Assembly: GCA_958510875.1 (NCBI GenBank)
Contig: OY294067.1
Coordinates: 148,912,243-148,976,242 of the forward strand
Direction: 5' to 3'
DNA: 64,000 bases
DNA from: Endomychus coccineus
Lineage: Eukaryota > Arthropoda > Insecta > Coleoptera > Endomychidae
A program made the position numbers and the translations under genes. Positions 25,801 through 36,756 of the stretch are shown in pieces. Numbering within the stretch: position 1 is the first letter of the stretch; each line of letters begins with the position of its first letter. The notes under the pieces were generated by a model that saw nothing but the letters and a program-made list of their open reading frames with translations, did no database searches and was not told the origin of the DNA.

Positions 25801-27106
25801 TTTCGCAACGGACCTAACATGATTGCCCCTTCTGAGTTTGATGATGTACGGAAACAAAGCGATAGATTCGGTCAGAACAGAAAACGGGTGAGCCAAAAGC
25901 AGCCATACAATTCGAAGTACTTCCGAAACGCGGCTCAAGGCATTAAAATTGCAACTACGACAGCCGCGGAAACCTTCATAAAATCCTCAAGAGACAGGAA
26001 ATTATTATTAAGAATGTAAAGAAACGTCGAACCGAAGGTTCTGAAACTATTCAAATTCGATTGGTGCGGATGCGAATTGTTCATATTGTTATGAACACTA
26101 TTTAGAATCATGTGTAGACTGGTGTCAGTGAATCAGATACGACTGGACTCACAATGACTGTGCTGGAATTGAAACTGAAGAGGATAATCTACAATTTGTT
26201 TTGTGACATTTGTTGACTCTTATTCCATCTAAGTTTTTTTCTAATTATAAAAGAATAATAATGCATTCGTATTATTTACAGAGATAGGTATAAAGATATT
26301 GGAATAAAGTAAGTTCACGTATTGAATTGTTCCTCAATGTTCCATAGTAAAATGGCGACTACGTATGCGTAGTCGCCTTATTACCCCTACACGTGGGATG
26401 GAATAGGACAATGACATTGATATAAACATGAGCTTAATGAAGAAATACATTAATGTAAGATCACTATTTTCCAAAAATATTGATTGCTTCTGGAAATATA
26501 ACGATTAAAATGTTAGAATCACCGTTTTTCCCTCCTCTCTTTTATAAACATAGAAAACCGCCAAGATAAGGTAAGGACTTTTGCTAATGGGATCTTATTA
26601 ATCCCTATAGTGATTCCATAGGGTTCTCACTGCAGATGCACTACAGTCAATAACCAGCAACTTTCGTTTACTCCTAATCACTACACGCTTATCAAAATAC
26701 ACATGCAAACTCTGAGCATTGTAGCTTCACTTGGCTCTCAAGCTACTTATATCATGGAACACTATTTGCATCTTTGAGAACACGCGTAACTTCCAGGATA
26801 GCTTACCAGAGCACGATGAAGACGAAGACATTGAAACGGACAGCGATAATGTTCATGCTTTGATATAATTATTTTACGTAGTCCAAGAAGTTAGCATTCC
26901 AGAGATTTTTTCTTCTGAGGCTTGAACTACCTTTCCAAAGATAGTATTTTACTAAACTTATATTCCATTTTGCTAAATTGCAATGGCCACAACGACGAGA
27001 GGCTCGTACCGTTTCTTGTATGGTTTTGAAATTATTAGGTTTTTTTACATTTAATACTGGTCGATCCTGGTCCTCTTTAAGTAGTCTCAAGTTTATATTC
27101 ACCAGT
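25801..27106. other. Unassigned stretch with a strong hairpin
   Basis: No gene supported. An 86-codon minus frame at 26869-27129 (contains RRCGHCNLAKW) crosses into the dispersed repeat and is not recognised. A perfect hairpin at 26354-26377 is listed separately. Confidence 0.35.
26354..26377. other. Perfect 10-bp hairpin with TATG loop
   Basis: GGCGACTACG (26354-26363), loop TATG, then CGTAGTCGCC (26368-26377). The stem is 70 percent GC in AT-rich surroundings. No downstream T-run or neighbouring gene gives it a role. Confidence 0.8.
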
Positions 27107-27606
27107 TCAACCGACGTGCAGCAATTCAACGCTTTTTCCGAAGATGCCTCCCCACTCCAAAGTTTTTCTTGTGTAGCCTTTGAGGTTGATTCATAACACC
27201 AACTGGACTCTTAGAACTTTGCCACCCTGCACATCAGGAACACATGAAGATACGAGGTATTTTAGGATAGTGTAATACTTTCCAAAGAGCTTCCTATGCG
27301 AGTAAAATAGCTAAGATCTTTCGCTTTTCTGAGGTGCCAGCTGATGTTCCAATTTATTCAAGATCGAATTTGTTTGTATTTAAATCAATATATAGGCGTA
27401 TCGAGTATGTTCTACAATGCAGGGGTCATTCTCTGTGCGAGCACCCGGCAATTGGCGACTAACAGCCACTAAATACTATACACGTGAGAGGGATAAAATG
27501 GTACTTGTGGAGAACGGAATGTGACAATTTTGAACACACATGCAACGCCATCTTTCACTCAATCAATCAACATAGTGTTAGTGCTGTAGAAGTTATATTC
27601 AGTTGT
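27107..27606. repeat. Dispersed repeat, copy 2
   Basis: Direct-orientation copy of 22936-23469, sharing edges CAACCGACGTG and AGTTGTG and blocks such as GATACGAGG and AAATACTATACA. A few deletions make it about 35 bp shorter. Confidence 0.8.
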
Positions 27607-27970
27607 GACTATAATATAAGTGACATAGAATTAGCATAAAATTGTTCCATTCTATCAATGTGATGAATCATCACAAGTGAAGCTGTCCCCCATTTGTTTT
27701 TTCAAGGATTGCCTAAGAATCAGTCGTGTAGTTCCGATTTTTCCGAATATTCACCATTTACCGATCAGAATTTAGGTCCATTCTATCAATGTGATACATC
27801 ATCATACGTAACTCGGACCGCCGTTGGTTTTTCCAAAGGATTGCTCAAGAATCAGTCGTACAGTTCCGATTTTTCAGAATATCTACTAATTATCGATCAG
27901 AATTTACTTTTAAGAATACCTACGAGTCTAGGTTGATGAGCCCTTACAAGACTGTTAAAAAGACATTATA

Positions 27971-29430
27971 GTCCAGTCATTATAGGAGATTTTTGAGCAA
28001 ATAATCGAAATTTTTGGGTACAGCTCAATTTTTGTATCAAAGTGTAGGTTTTGGTATCTGAAAACATGTGTCACTGACGCGCCTGCGCGCGCATGTTAGC
28101 ATTCGTCAGAATAGATATATATATACGTTTTTTTGCCATTTTTTGCACAAAATGGAGAATATATCCAAATGTATGCATTTTATCGAAAAAATGAAAAGGA
28201 GTAAAGTTGTTCAGAATTAAATTTCCTATAAAAATGCATTATTTGATTTTCCGATTTTCTTCGCAGTTTTCCCGGGCGCGTGAAAATAAAATGCATATAT
28301 ATATATTTTTCAGTAAAATCGAATTTTCTCGAAACAGAAGCGTTCTATCAAAAAAAGTTTCAAACAAAAGTTGTTCAGAATGTCATTTTGCATAGGAAAG
28401 CACTATTCTGATTCCAAAATTTTCCGCGAATTTCCCATTTCAAAGCCTTAAACAAAAAAATACACGTATAAGTCGTATTTTATATATAACAAAAAATTTA
28501 AAAAACAGTTATGCATACATATATACACACACATTTGTATATGTATATATGTATGCATATATGAACTTTTTTTTAATAATTATAATTTCTGCATAATAAA
28601 AATACGATTTTTAATAATTATAATTTTTTATCAGCTACTTCCTTGGGAGACATCATATCCTCAATTTTGACCTATCTACGTTCCTGGCAAAATCCTATTT
28701 AGAACAACTTTTGTTTGGATCATTTTTTCATATAACTCTCCGATTTTGAGAAAAATTGACTTTGTCGATACGTCTGTTTTTCATTTTGAAAATGACTGGG
28801 AAATCGGGAAATCGAATAGTGTGTACTTATAGGAAATTTAATTCTAAGCAACTTTTTCTCCATTGATTTTTTCGCTAAAATGCACTATATAAGCTCCAGA
28901 ACTGTTTTTTAAATTTTGTGTTATTTATAAAATACGACTTATACGTGTATTTTTTTGTTTAAGGCTTTGAAATGGGAAATTCGCGGAAAATTTTGGAATC
29001 AGAATAGTGCTTTCCTATGCAAAATGACATTCTGAACAACTTTTGTTTGAAACTTTTTTTGATAGAACGCTTCTGTTTCGAGAAAATTCGATTTTACTGA
29101 AAAATATATATATATGCATTTTATTTTCACGCGCCCGGGAAAACTGCGAAGAAAATCGGAAAATCAAATAATGCGTTTTCATAGGAAATTTAATTCTGAA
29201 CAACTTTACTCCTCTTCATTTTTTCGATAAAATGCATACATTTGGATATATTCTCCTTTTTGTGCAAAAAATGGCAAAAAAACGTATATATATATCTATT
29301 CTGACGAATGCTAATATGCGCGCGCAGGCGCGTCAGTGACACATGTTTTCAGATACCAAAACCTACACTTTGGTACAAAAATTGAGCTGTACCCAAAAAT
29401 TTCGATGAAAATCTCCTATAATGACTGGAC
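27971..29430. mobile_element. 1,460-bp giant palindromic (fold-back) element, TA target site
   Basis: Arms 27971-28510 and 28900-29430 are near-perfect inverted copies of about 535 bp, beginning GTCCAGTCATTATAGGAGAT, and flanked by TA on both sides (27969-27970, 29431-29432). The arms even encode the same 62-residue frame on opposite strands (28207-28395 plus; 29015-29203 minus) with two substitutions, a by-product of the palindrome. The 389-bp spacer repeats arm-like motifs (GGAAATTTAATTCT, CAACTTT). TA duplication and lack of coding point to a Tc1/mariner-type MITE or fold-back element. Confidence 0.9.
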
Positions 29431-29447
29431 TATTATTTGAGTGGACG

Positions 29448-30812
29448 TAAGTTCCTACAAAAGCCAGGTGCCCTCAAATTCAGATAGGTAAATTCCTACA
29501 CAAGATCATTCCAAAGATGAGTACTTCCTACAAAGCGGCTGGGATCGCGAAACCTGTTGGCAGGTTGGTCGAAAAGGTTCGCACAAGACAATTTCATATT
29601 ATAATTGTGTCGTTGTAATTATCAGTGTGCAATATAGAAGTGTCCAATATGATAAGTGACAAAGGAAAGCAGATGCTGATATTTAATTACTTAAATTTTT
29701 TTCAAATACTCGTATCACATTTCGAAAGTCATTATATATACTTGAAGATGTGTAATCAACCGCTGTAGAGCCAAATTGTACACAGACGGACAAAGTTTAA
29801 GTGTTGTAAACAATGAAAAATAGTGTTCGATTCATAACCATGAAGAGTTGCACCTTAAATCGTCAAGGAGTAAAGAATGTTGCCAAAGGGGAAGCTGAGG
29901 AGTCATTCACAGAAAGGCCTTCTAAAATTATCAATACTGAGCTATCCAAACATGAATGTGAAGCTAATCTTCAATAGATCTTAATAGAATAAAAGATCGC
30001 AGTGCTGTCTTTTCGTACGACGCTCTCGAAAAACTGTCAAGAAATTCATGAAGTTCTCAGCTAATTTACGATCAACACAAATAGAAAGTTTCGACTTCAT
30101 GAAAGAAGTGGAATATGTATACATGGAGGGTACACTCCATTATGTGTGAAATATTTTACGCAGAAGTATACTATAAACGGAATGGAAAATGGTACATATA
30201 TTCCATTAATATTCTCATTACTCCCGAACAAGAGCACCGATACGTATGTCATCTTATCAAGAATTATGTTCAGACGCTTAAATAAAACTGAAAAATTTCG
30301 TCCTCGGTTTTAAATGTCATGCTATATCGGTAGTTTGAAAGCAATTCCAAACTCGTACTTACCCTGGAATAAGAAGTTCTATTTCAAAAATAGTACGGAG
30401 AAGAAACAAAAAGTCTGTGTTAGCGCAGTATAAAGATGCACTAAATAAATACAAGATTGAGGAATAATACAGTGAATTTGTAAATTCAGTCTCCTATAGA
30501 AATGAACCTTACAAAATCCAATTAAGATAAAAAATGACTAAATATCTGAATAACATAAATTTTACAACACAGTCTTTTGTGTATTTTGAAATGAACTTTT
30601 TGTAAATAATTTTAGTATTGACAGATTGTAATAAATAAGGAAAATTTTAACAATACCAATCAAGCAACTGACTGCCAATTTTAAGTCTGGTTGGAGTGAG
30701 AGAGAAATTTACTCGCTACCGTGTATAGGAATCTTTAAAATTTTGTTGTATAGGAACTCACGCATCTCATTTGAATGTTCTTTTCACCTGACCGCTTTTG
30801 TGTAGGAACTTT
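29448..30812. mobile_element. 1.36-kb element with inverted ends and iterated TTCCTACA motifs
   Basis: Both ends read inward AAGTTCCTACA(A/C)AAGC followed by CAGGTG. Behind the left end the TTCCTACA core recurs near 29492 and 29528; behind the right end inverted TTCCTATACA versions recur near 30760 and 30730. Repeated subterminal motifs of this kind are typical transposase-binding arrays of hAT or CACTA elements. No transposase reading frame is visible inside, and no target duplication was found. Confidence 0.6.
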
Positions 30813-32600
30813 TCGACCTCCTATTATTTTGGGTTCATTCTATTTAATTTTTTTAACATCTACGTCAGTTTCGAAACACTCCATTCTATTCTTTACCTGG
30901 AGAGTTATTTCCTCCAGTTTGAAAACATGAAAGAATTGCAAGGGGGAAGAGTCAGTAGATGTGGAATTCGAATCGTAATTTATACATGTTTGCCATCGAA
31001 ACATTTCTGGGGACCATATGTGCACTGTCTGAGGAACGCTTTTCATCACTTGTGGTTGTACAACCACGTTTACATGTAGGTTAATCCACCCAATTGCAGC
31101 AACTCGACTTAGAATTCTTTGAGAGCTTGTTTTGCGTATATATTATCAAATAACAAACATACTTGTATAACGCGCAGAGCGTATTGTTTTGAAACATAAT
31201 TTGGTGCTTTTTGAGGAAAATTTGAGATTTCAGGGTTGATTTGCTCTATTTCATTTCATTTCGTTATGATATATCAAACTTTAATATATAATGAATTTAA
31301 ATTAATCCAATTTTACAATTCACGGTACGGTTTGTCTTACGTATAGGGGTTGAAACTATCAAAAATGAGGATTCAAAATTATATTTTCTAATTGAAAACA
31401 TTATTCTACGAAAGTTTCATTTGTGGAGATTGTTGATCTTAAGTAGCATTTTCAAAAAAATTTCGGTCCGAAAGATGGGTACATTGGATTCGCAACTTTG
31501 TAATTAAAATTTTCAACGCCAGATTCGTAATCAGTAGCAGCCTCAAAAGCCTCCTACGTCACATTTCTAATTGAAACAGTACGTTTATTCCGAAAAATCG
31601 TATTTGTTGTTAGTGTCTTAATTGAACAATTAACGAGCCATTGAGGGAAGTATGGAGTTGGTCACGAATTTAGCTTAGGATATCCAAAAAGGTTCAACAC
31701 AAAAGTCAACTGTACTAAGATATTCCGAAACTAAATACTTGGATGCTTGAACTATAATTCATCCTAATAAACTGTTTAATCTGTCCTACTATGAGAACTG
31801 AAAGTCTTTCGGATAACTACTTCCTTGGCTAACATGAACAACGTATGATATTTTCATGAAGGTAGACTAACATCACAGATATTTTTCGACTGGAACTCAA
31901 ATCATAAAAGAATGAATACATGAACATTCCATAAAATTGAGATACAGCTTCTGATTTAGTTCACGTTTGACTGTATTATATACGATTATGAATCAATAGC
32001 AGAGTAAAGGTCTGGCTTCGGACATCGTTATTGTCGTAGCCAGTATTGGCCTATTACGTTCCATCTTTAAAAGAGAAATATTCCACTAGAATGGCTCCAA
32101 TATGGATGATATACCTATGCCAAGCATTGGAAACAGTATGATTGAATCTATGTATGAAAATTTGATTTTCTATCAACTCCTTTTAGTGTTCCATTGACCC
32201 ACACAGATCAACGGCTATGGACTCAGATGGAGATGGAATTTTTGAATATTTATGCTCGGAAAAGGAAACTGGAAGTACAAGAATCTTTTGTTGCAACATG
32301 AGAACGATAACTTCAGAGATAGGAAATTTATAATCGAAAAGTTGTTGATGAGCAAGGACTTGATTTATTACAACTGATATTCAGTGAGTTACTCCTAAGA
32401 AGACTCATAATAATATCTCTAACGTATTTATAGTTATTTTGAACTCGACAATTATCAAACTCTTTCCATATCAACATTATTGGAAAATCTCCATGGTTGA
32501 CTCCTCTCCAAATTCGTTGCCTAGGAACGATTATACTGCAATCTATATTTATCGCAATTGAATTTATTCTTTAATGAACGTTACATGGTACCTATCTCTA
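30813..32600. other. Unassigned stretch
   Basis: No supported gene. Overlapping open frames on both strands at 30798-31079 have no recognisable domain. Confidence 0.35.
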
Positions 32601-32614
32601 ATAGCTCATAACTT

Positions 32615-33120
32615 TTGAACAGTAGGTCTGCTGAGGAAACGGTTGGTGTCGACAATTTCCCCTCGTGGAGTTCGATAAAGAATTTGAAAACTGTCAAATT
32701 CGGAGATGCAGGTAAAGTAAATTTTAACCAACCTGGAAAACATGTGAGAATGTTCCAAAGTAACTACTGGAATTACCTGTTTCTGAACGTCAGGTTCATA
32801 CAAGCAAGTAGGCCTGACATTGTCATCCTCGAGAAACTAAGCAAGACTATGTATGTCGTCGAATTCTCTGCTCTGGTAGAGAAGAACATCGTTTCGGAAG
32901 AGGAGGGAAAATTAATGGAATATCAAGATCACCTGTTCGAGCTTCGCGATACCCAGGCTACAAGGTCGTATTAGTGGTTCTGATCATCGGCGTTTTGGAT
33001 GGAATTCGGTATTCGCTGCGTTCGAACTTGAAGATTTTTCTGGCCTGTAAGAACTCGGTACAGATCTTGATAGACCGGATGCAGAAGGCAGTCATTCAGG
33101 GTTCGATGGGAAATCTTAGG
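32615..33120 (+). pseudogene. R2/R4-type non-LTR retrotransposon, restriction-like endonuclease C-terminus
   Basis: The frame contains RFIQASRPDIVILEKLSKTM followed by YVVEFSALVE and EEEGKLMEYQDHLFELR. RPD followed after about 14 residues by E is the catalytic pattern of the PD-(D/E)XK-like endonuclease at the end of R2, R4 and Dong class non-LTR elements, which nicks the target DNA for primed reverse transcription. A frameshift near 32950 then moves the conserved tail to another frame: GYKVVLVVLIIGVLDG, then SVQILIDRMQKAVIQGS up to a stop near 33140. The RT part is absent, so this is a 5'-truncated, broken copy. Confidence 0.72.
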
Positions 33121-33204
33121 TTACACGATTTCGGAACCTGAGGCTACCAACAGACCACTGGGGAAGAGTAGCTCCGGTAAACTGATAGGGTTATTCTGGC
33201 GCGA

Positions 33205-33345
33205 TTGCTGCAATGAATTCGCTGACATACATAGTCTTGCTCAGTTTATCGAGGAGGACAACGTCAGGTCTATCTGCTTGTATGGACCTGACCGTCATAA
33301 ACGCGTAATTCAAGTAGATCTGGCATTTCTCGCTCGGATTCTTAG
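33205..33345 (-). pseudogene. Second R2/R4-type endonuclease fragment, inverted
   Basis: The minus strand reads EKCQIYLNYAFMTVRSIQAD, then RPDVVLLDKLSKTMYVSEF. It repeats the catalytic RPD...E block of the plus-strand copy at 32760-32890 with clear divergence, so it is a separate insertion of the same family in opposite orientation rather than a recent inverted duplication. Confidence 0.72.
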
Positions 33346-33402
33346 CAAACATTCAACATTTTTAGCATATGTTTGTACCACTCCATATGACCATCATGGC
33401 CT

Positions 33403-33405
<3 letters not shown>

Positions 33406-33436
<31 letters not shown>
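33406..33436. repeat. (TA)n microsatellite
   Basis: About 15 TA units. A similar (TA)n tract borders Penelope-like fragments elsewhere in the window. Confidence 0.95.
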
Positions 33437-33438
<2 letters not shown>

Positions 33439-33533
33439 CTTTTATTGATATTCTTGAACCATTTGTAATATTTGTATGTTTTCTTGGTATATTGGTTCGT
33501 ATATATACTGAAAATGAAATAAAAATTCTGTTT

Positions 33534-33566
33534 GACGTTTCGACAATGTTTATTGTCTTTATCACA
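33534..33566 (-). other. Hammerhead-like core of a Penelope-like element
   Basis: On the minus strand TGATAAA is followed by the hairpin GACAAT-AAAC-ATTGTC and then GAAACGTC, the order CUGAUGA, stem II, GAAA of a hammerhead ribozyme with a weakened first motif. Such cores sit in the terminal repeats of Penelope-like elements. Confidence 0.5.
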
Positions 33567-34189
33567 TTTTGATTTTGTAGTTATAACTACAAAAAAGGGG
33601 AGCAGAAGTTGAAATAAAGTTTCAACGTTGTACAAATTCCATCAAATTTTTTCTTGGATGCAGCATATGAACCTAAAAATCAATAGTGTATTATTATTAT
33701 TGTATTGAAACCTTCATTTATTCGGTCAGTTCAACTACTCATAGACATCCATTTACACCATTACACTACCTAGTGTACTCACTGTAGCGTGTACGTCTAC
33801 AAAATAGACGTACTGCATCTCCACACTTCCATGAAGTAACTTGAATCCTAAAATGAGAATTTCGGTAACTTCTGCAGGTTGAATATATACGTGTGATATA
33901 TATTCATTTGTACCTTTGCTGTACGTGACAGAGGCTGTTGGCTAAAGGTTACGACCAAAGCCATATAATTAGGAAAAAAAATATACATATATTCATAGCC
34001 AAAAAATACGGTTGTCCTTATGGTTCAATAAAATACTTAATTCCATTTGAAGAACTGAATAGAAATACCACTTGAAACTGAGCTACCTCACCCAAAACAT
34101 CACATTATTCACCACTTACAAGCTATCTGCAAAATTTCAAATCGATAGGACAAATCGGAAAGGAGCAATCATGTCAGAAACAATCTAGA

Positions 34190-34900
34190 TCGATCCAGAA
34201 ATGCTCAAAACGGAAATATCCGCGAAAATCAGGAAATTCTTTTTTGAGACGATTGTAATAGTTCCCTCACACTGTATACTACGTATAATGAAAGAAGTGA
34301 AAATGAAAGTTTATATCAATTTGTTCATCTTGATGAAACATGGATCTTCAAAAGTGGTGCTGTCGGTCATACCTGACAGTAAGATTGTAAAAATGATGGA
34401 AGGGAGTAGAGCCCTGATAGAAGTGGGTTTGGTTCTTTTGCAAATATAGAAAGTTCCTGAAAAGTTATCAGGGAGGGAGCTAATCCCAAGAGAGTCCTCT
34501 TATCAGAGACTGAGAGAAATAGCAAATCTAACTAAAATTGCATTTTTTGTGTGTTGTTCGAAGATGGTGAGCTGTCTACTTCTCTTCATTGAACAAAATA
34601 TAGACAACGGAGTTCTCAAATTCCTCTTTTTATTCATATAGCTGTACTGGGTAGAATAAAAAAAAATATCTTTTTCCTTTCTATGATACATTTCTCAAAA
34701 ACATGGAATATAAATAGAACACACCTATCTCGAAAAAAGTCATATTCTAAATGAGGGAGACCCCATCCATTCTGTAATTGAAAAATCATCTCGAATTATA
34801 CACATTTATATCTACTGGTAAGGACGTCTAAAAGGGAACAACCATATATCGTTATAGAGCTTGATCAAGAAAATATGTTGGACATGAAACACCTCCGACG
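34190..34900 (+). pseudogene. Decayed Tc1/IS630-like (DDE_3) transposase
   Basis: One frame reads ERSENESLYQFVHLDETWI then FKSGAVGHT. The hydrophobic strand ending in LDETWIF is the second-catalytic-Asp neighbourhood seen in IS630/Tc1-type transposases of insects. Stops follow at once, and later fragments in other frames (DPIHSVIEKS near 34760) are weak echoes of the family's NAPYHS block. The rest is too decayed to place. No TIRs found. Confidence 0.5.
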
Positions 34901-35689
34901 AAATTTTTGGTTGAATTGGGAAAAAAGAAAACAGTGAAAAACTTATATGGAATGAAATCAGAATAATAAAGGCAAATCAGCAATTTCCAAATATAAATTT
35001 GTCAAGAACAGCTACGAGAAAACTGTAGGATTTGAAAAAGTCAACACACTAACAAAATTTAGAAAAACCATTGTTGATTTGAAAGACCTTACAATAAAGA
35101 AACTTTATGAGAAACTGTTACCACTAACAAACAAGAAATATGAACATTTAAAATATGTATCTGAAATAAAAGTAATATTGACTCAATATCATAATTTTTT
35201 GAGAAGTTTTAGAAATTTGGAGAGGAACGAAAAGTGCACAATCTGAATCTGAATATAATTGTCAAGCATTATGAGAAATCGTTTAGTTCATCAAGAATAT
35301 TATTCATCTATAAAATATTCCTTTATTTATATTTTATGAAGACAATTCCGGTGTAATTCAATATGTTGTTCGAATACAATATTTTTTTTATTGCTTATGC
35401 AGAAATATTCCATCCCCAACATAAAATATAGAGTGGATCACTATCCTAAGTGAGGACATATGAAAGTTTCGAAATCAGATAAGTATTCTGAGTCCAATTT
35501 TTCCCGAAACAACCTTTATTGGTAAACTTTCAACTAAGTACTCAAATGATATTGAACTTTCATGAAATATATGGTAGAATTAGATTATTTAAAAAATCTA
35601 TGGTGGAAGCCGTTACTTGTAATTTATCATTTTGATTACATGAAAGAATAACTACTTTGTTTTCATACCACTTTTATTAATAATAACGT

Positions 35690-36756
35690 AAATTCGTATC
35701 TATAGTTTCAACACCGGACTGACATTATCAAACAATTAGAAAATTATGAAGAAATCAATGAAACAGTTCAAGTATGAATAGAGAAGAGTAAAGTAGGGTT
35801 GAGATTAAGGGATCAACGGAAATTCCAAAAACAGGTAGATCCTAGGAAAGTACAGTATTACATGGTAAACATGTAACAATTTGTGAATTAGTGCGATTAT
35901 AATTTAATATTCTAAGAATTATTTAAAGAGTGGTTTGAAAGACAGTACAGTATTACATACTAAACATAGTAACAATTTGCGAATTAGTGTGATTATAATT
36001 TAATATTCTAAGAATTATTTTGAGAGCGTTTTGAAAGACACATCAAAAGATCACTTTGATATAGGTCTAACTGATCATTGAGGATATTTTTATTGAGGTT
36101 TATGACACTTTTATAAATCTCTATTGATTCTAATTCAATTTAAAATTTGTTGACGTAGCAAAAAGTGTGATTATGTTTTGAATAATGATTAACTGTTCTA
36201 TTTTTATGATAATGAGGCCTAGTCTTGCGTTATTTTTGAGTTATTGTTTACCAATTGATGAACGAGTTCAATTTAGGACGAAAATCTATAAATCATAAGA
36301 TTGGTAGATATAAATTGTTGAAATTTAAGATTTCTGTTCTGTCATTTACCACATTATCTATATTTTTTTGGGTCTTCATATTTTCTAAAATTTCTCTTCA
36401 TTTTTTGTTCTTCTCAAATCCTATTATTTGGAAATTTCCAAAATCAAATTTACATTCTTCTATTTGTGTGTTTTTGTTTAAAGCTGTTTTTGCTTGTTTT
36501 GTGTATTTATGGGCCCTACTTCTTCCTTGAAGATATTATGTGATTTGTCCAATGTACGTTGAGGAGCAATATTTACATGGTATATTGTAAACTGAATGTG
36601 ATTTTTTTGAAATTGGAGGGGTTGATTTAAGTTTGGTATAAAACTGTTCCATATTATTAGCTGATGGCTCACTTGTATGTTAGTTGTGTATTTTATAGAC
36701 GTATCGTTTGAGGTTTTGCTTGGTCTTCTTCATTGTAATCAGCATATGTTCCTTTT
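35690..36756 (-). pseudogene. Penelope-like element fragment with GIY-YIG domain
   Basis: The minus strand matches the plus-strand element at 53625-54190 throughout: MEQFYTKLKSTPPISKKS-like linker, VYNIPCKYCSSTYIGQI (the zinc-binding CxxC followed by YIG), AHKYTKQAKTALNKNTQ, GNFQIIGFEKNKK and NNLYLPIL at the end. Stops and frameshifts interrupt it (for instance TAA right after YIGQI). The 3' side carries a hammerhead-like GAAA motif at 35706-35709 and a 95-bp tandem repeat. The high-coordinate edge abuts the BEL pol at 36757, so this looks like a 5'-truncated insertion into that element. Confidence 0.82.
35847..36036. repeat. Two tandem copies of a 95-bp unit
   Basis: The block beginning AGTACAGTATTACAT recurs 95 bp later, each copy containing GCGATTATAATTTAATATTC or a one-base variant and ending in GTTTGAAAGACA. 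It lies in the tail of the Penelope-like fragment; tandem terminal segments are a known feature of these elements. Confidence 0.85.

Noticed and set aside
28207..29203. Two nearly identical 62-residue frames on opposite strands
   Set aside because: By-product of the palindromic element arms; no protein family resemblance.
30798..31079. Overlapping open frames on both strands
   Set aside because: No domain, no splice context, and each is the antisense of the other.
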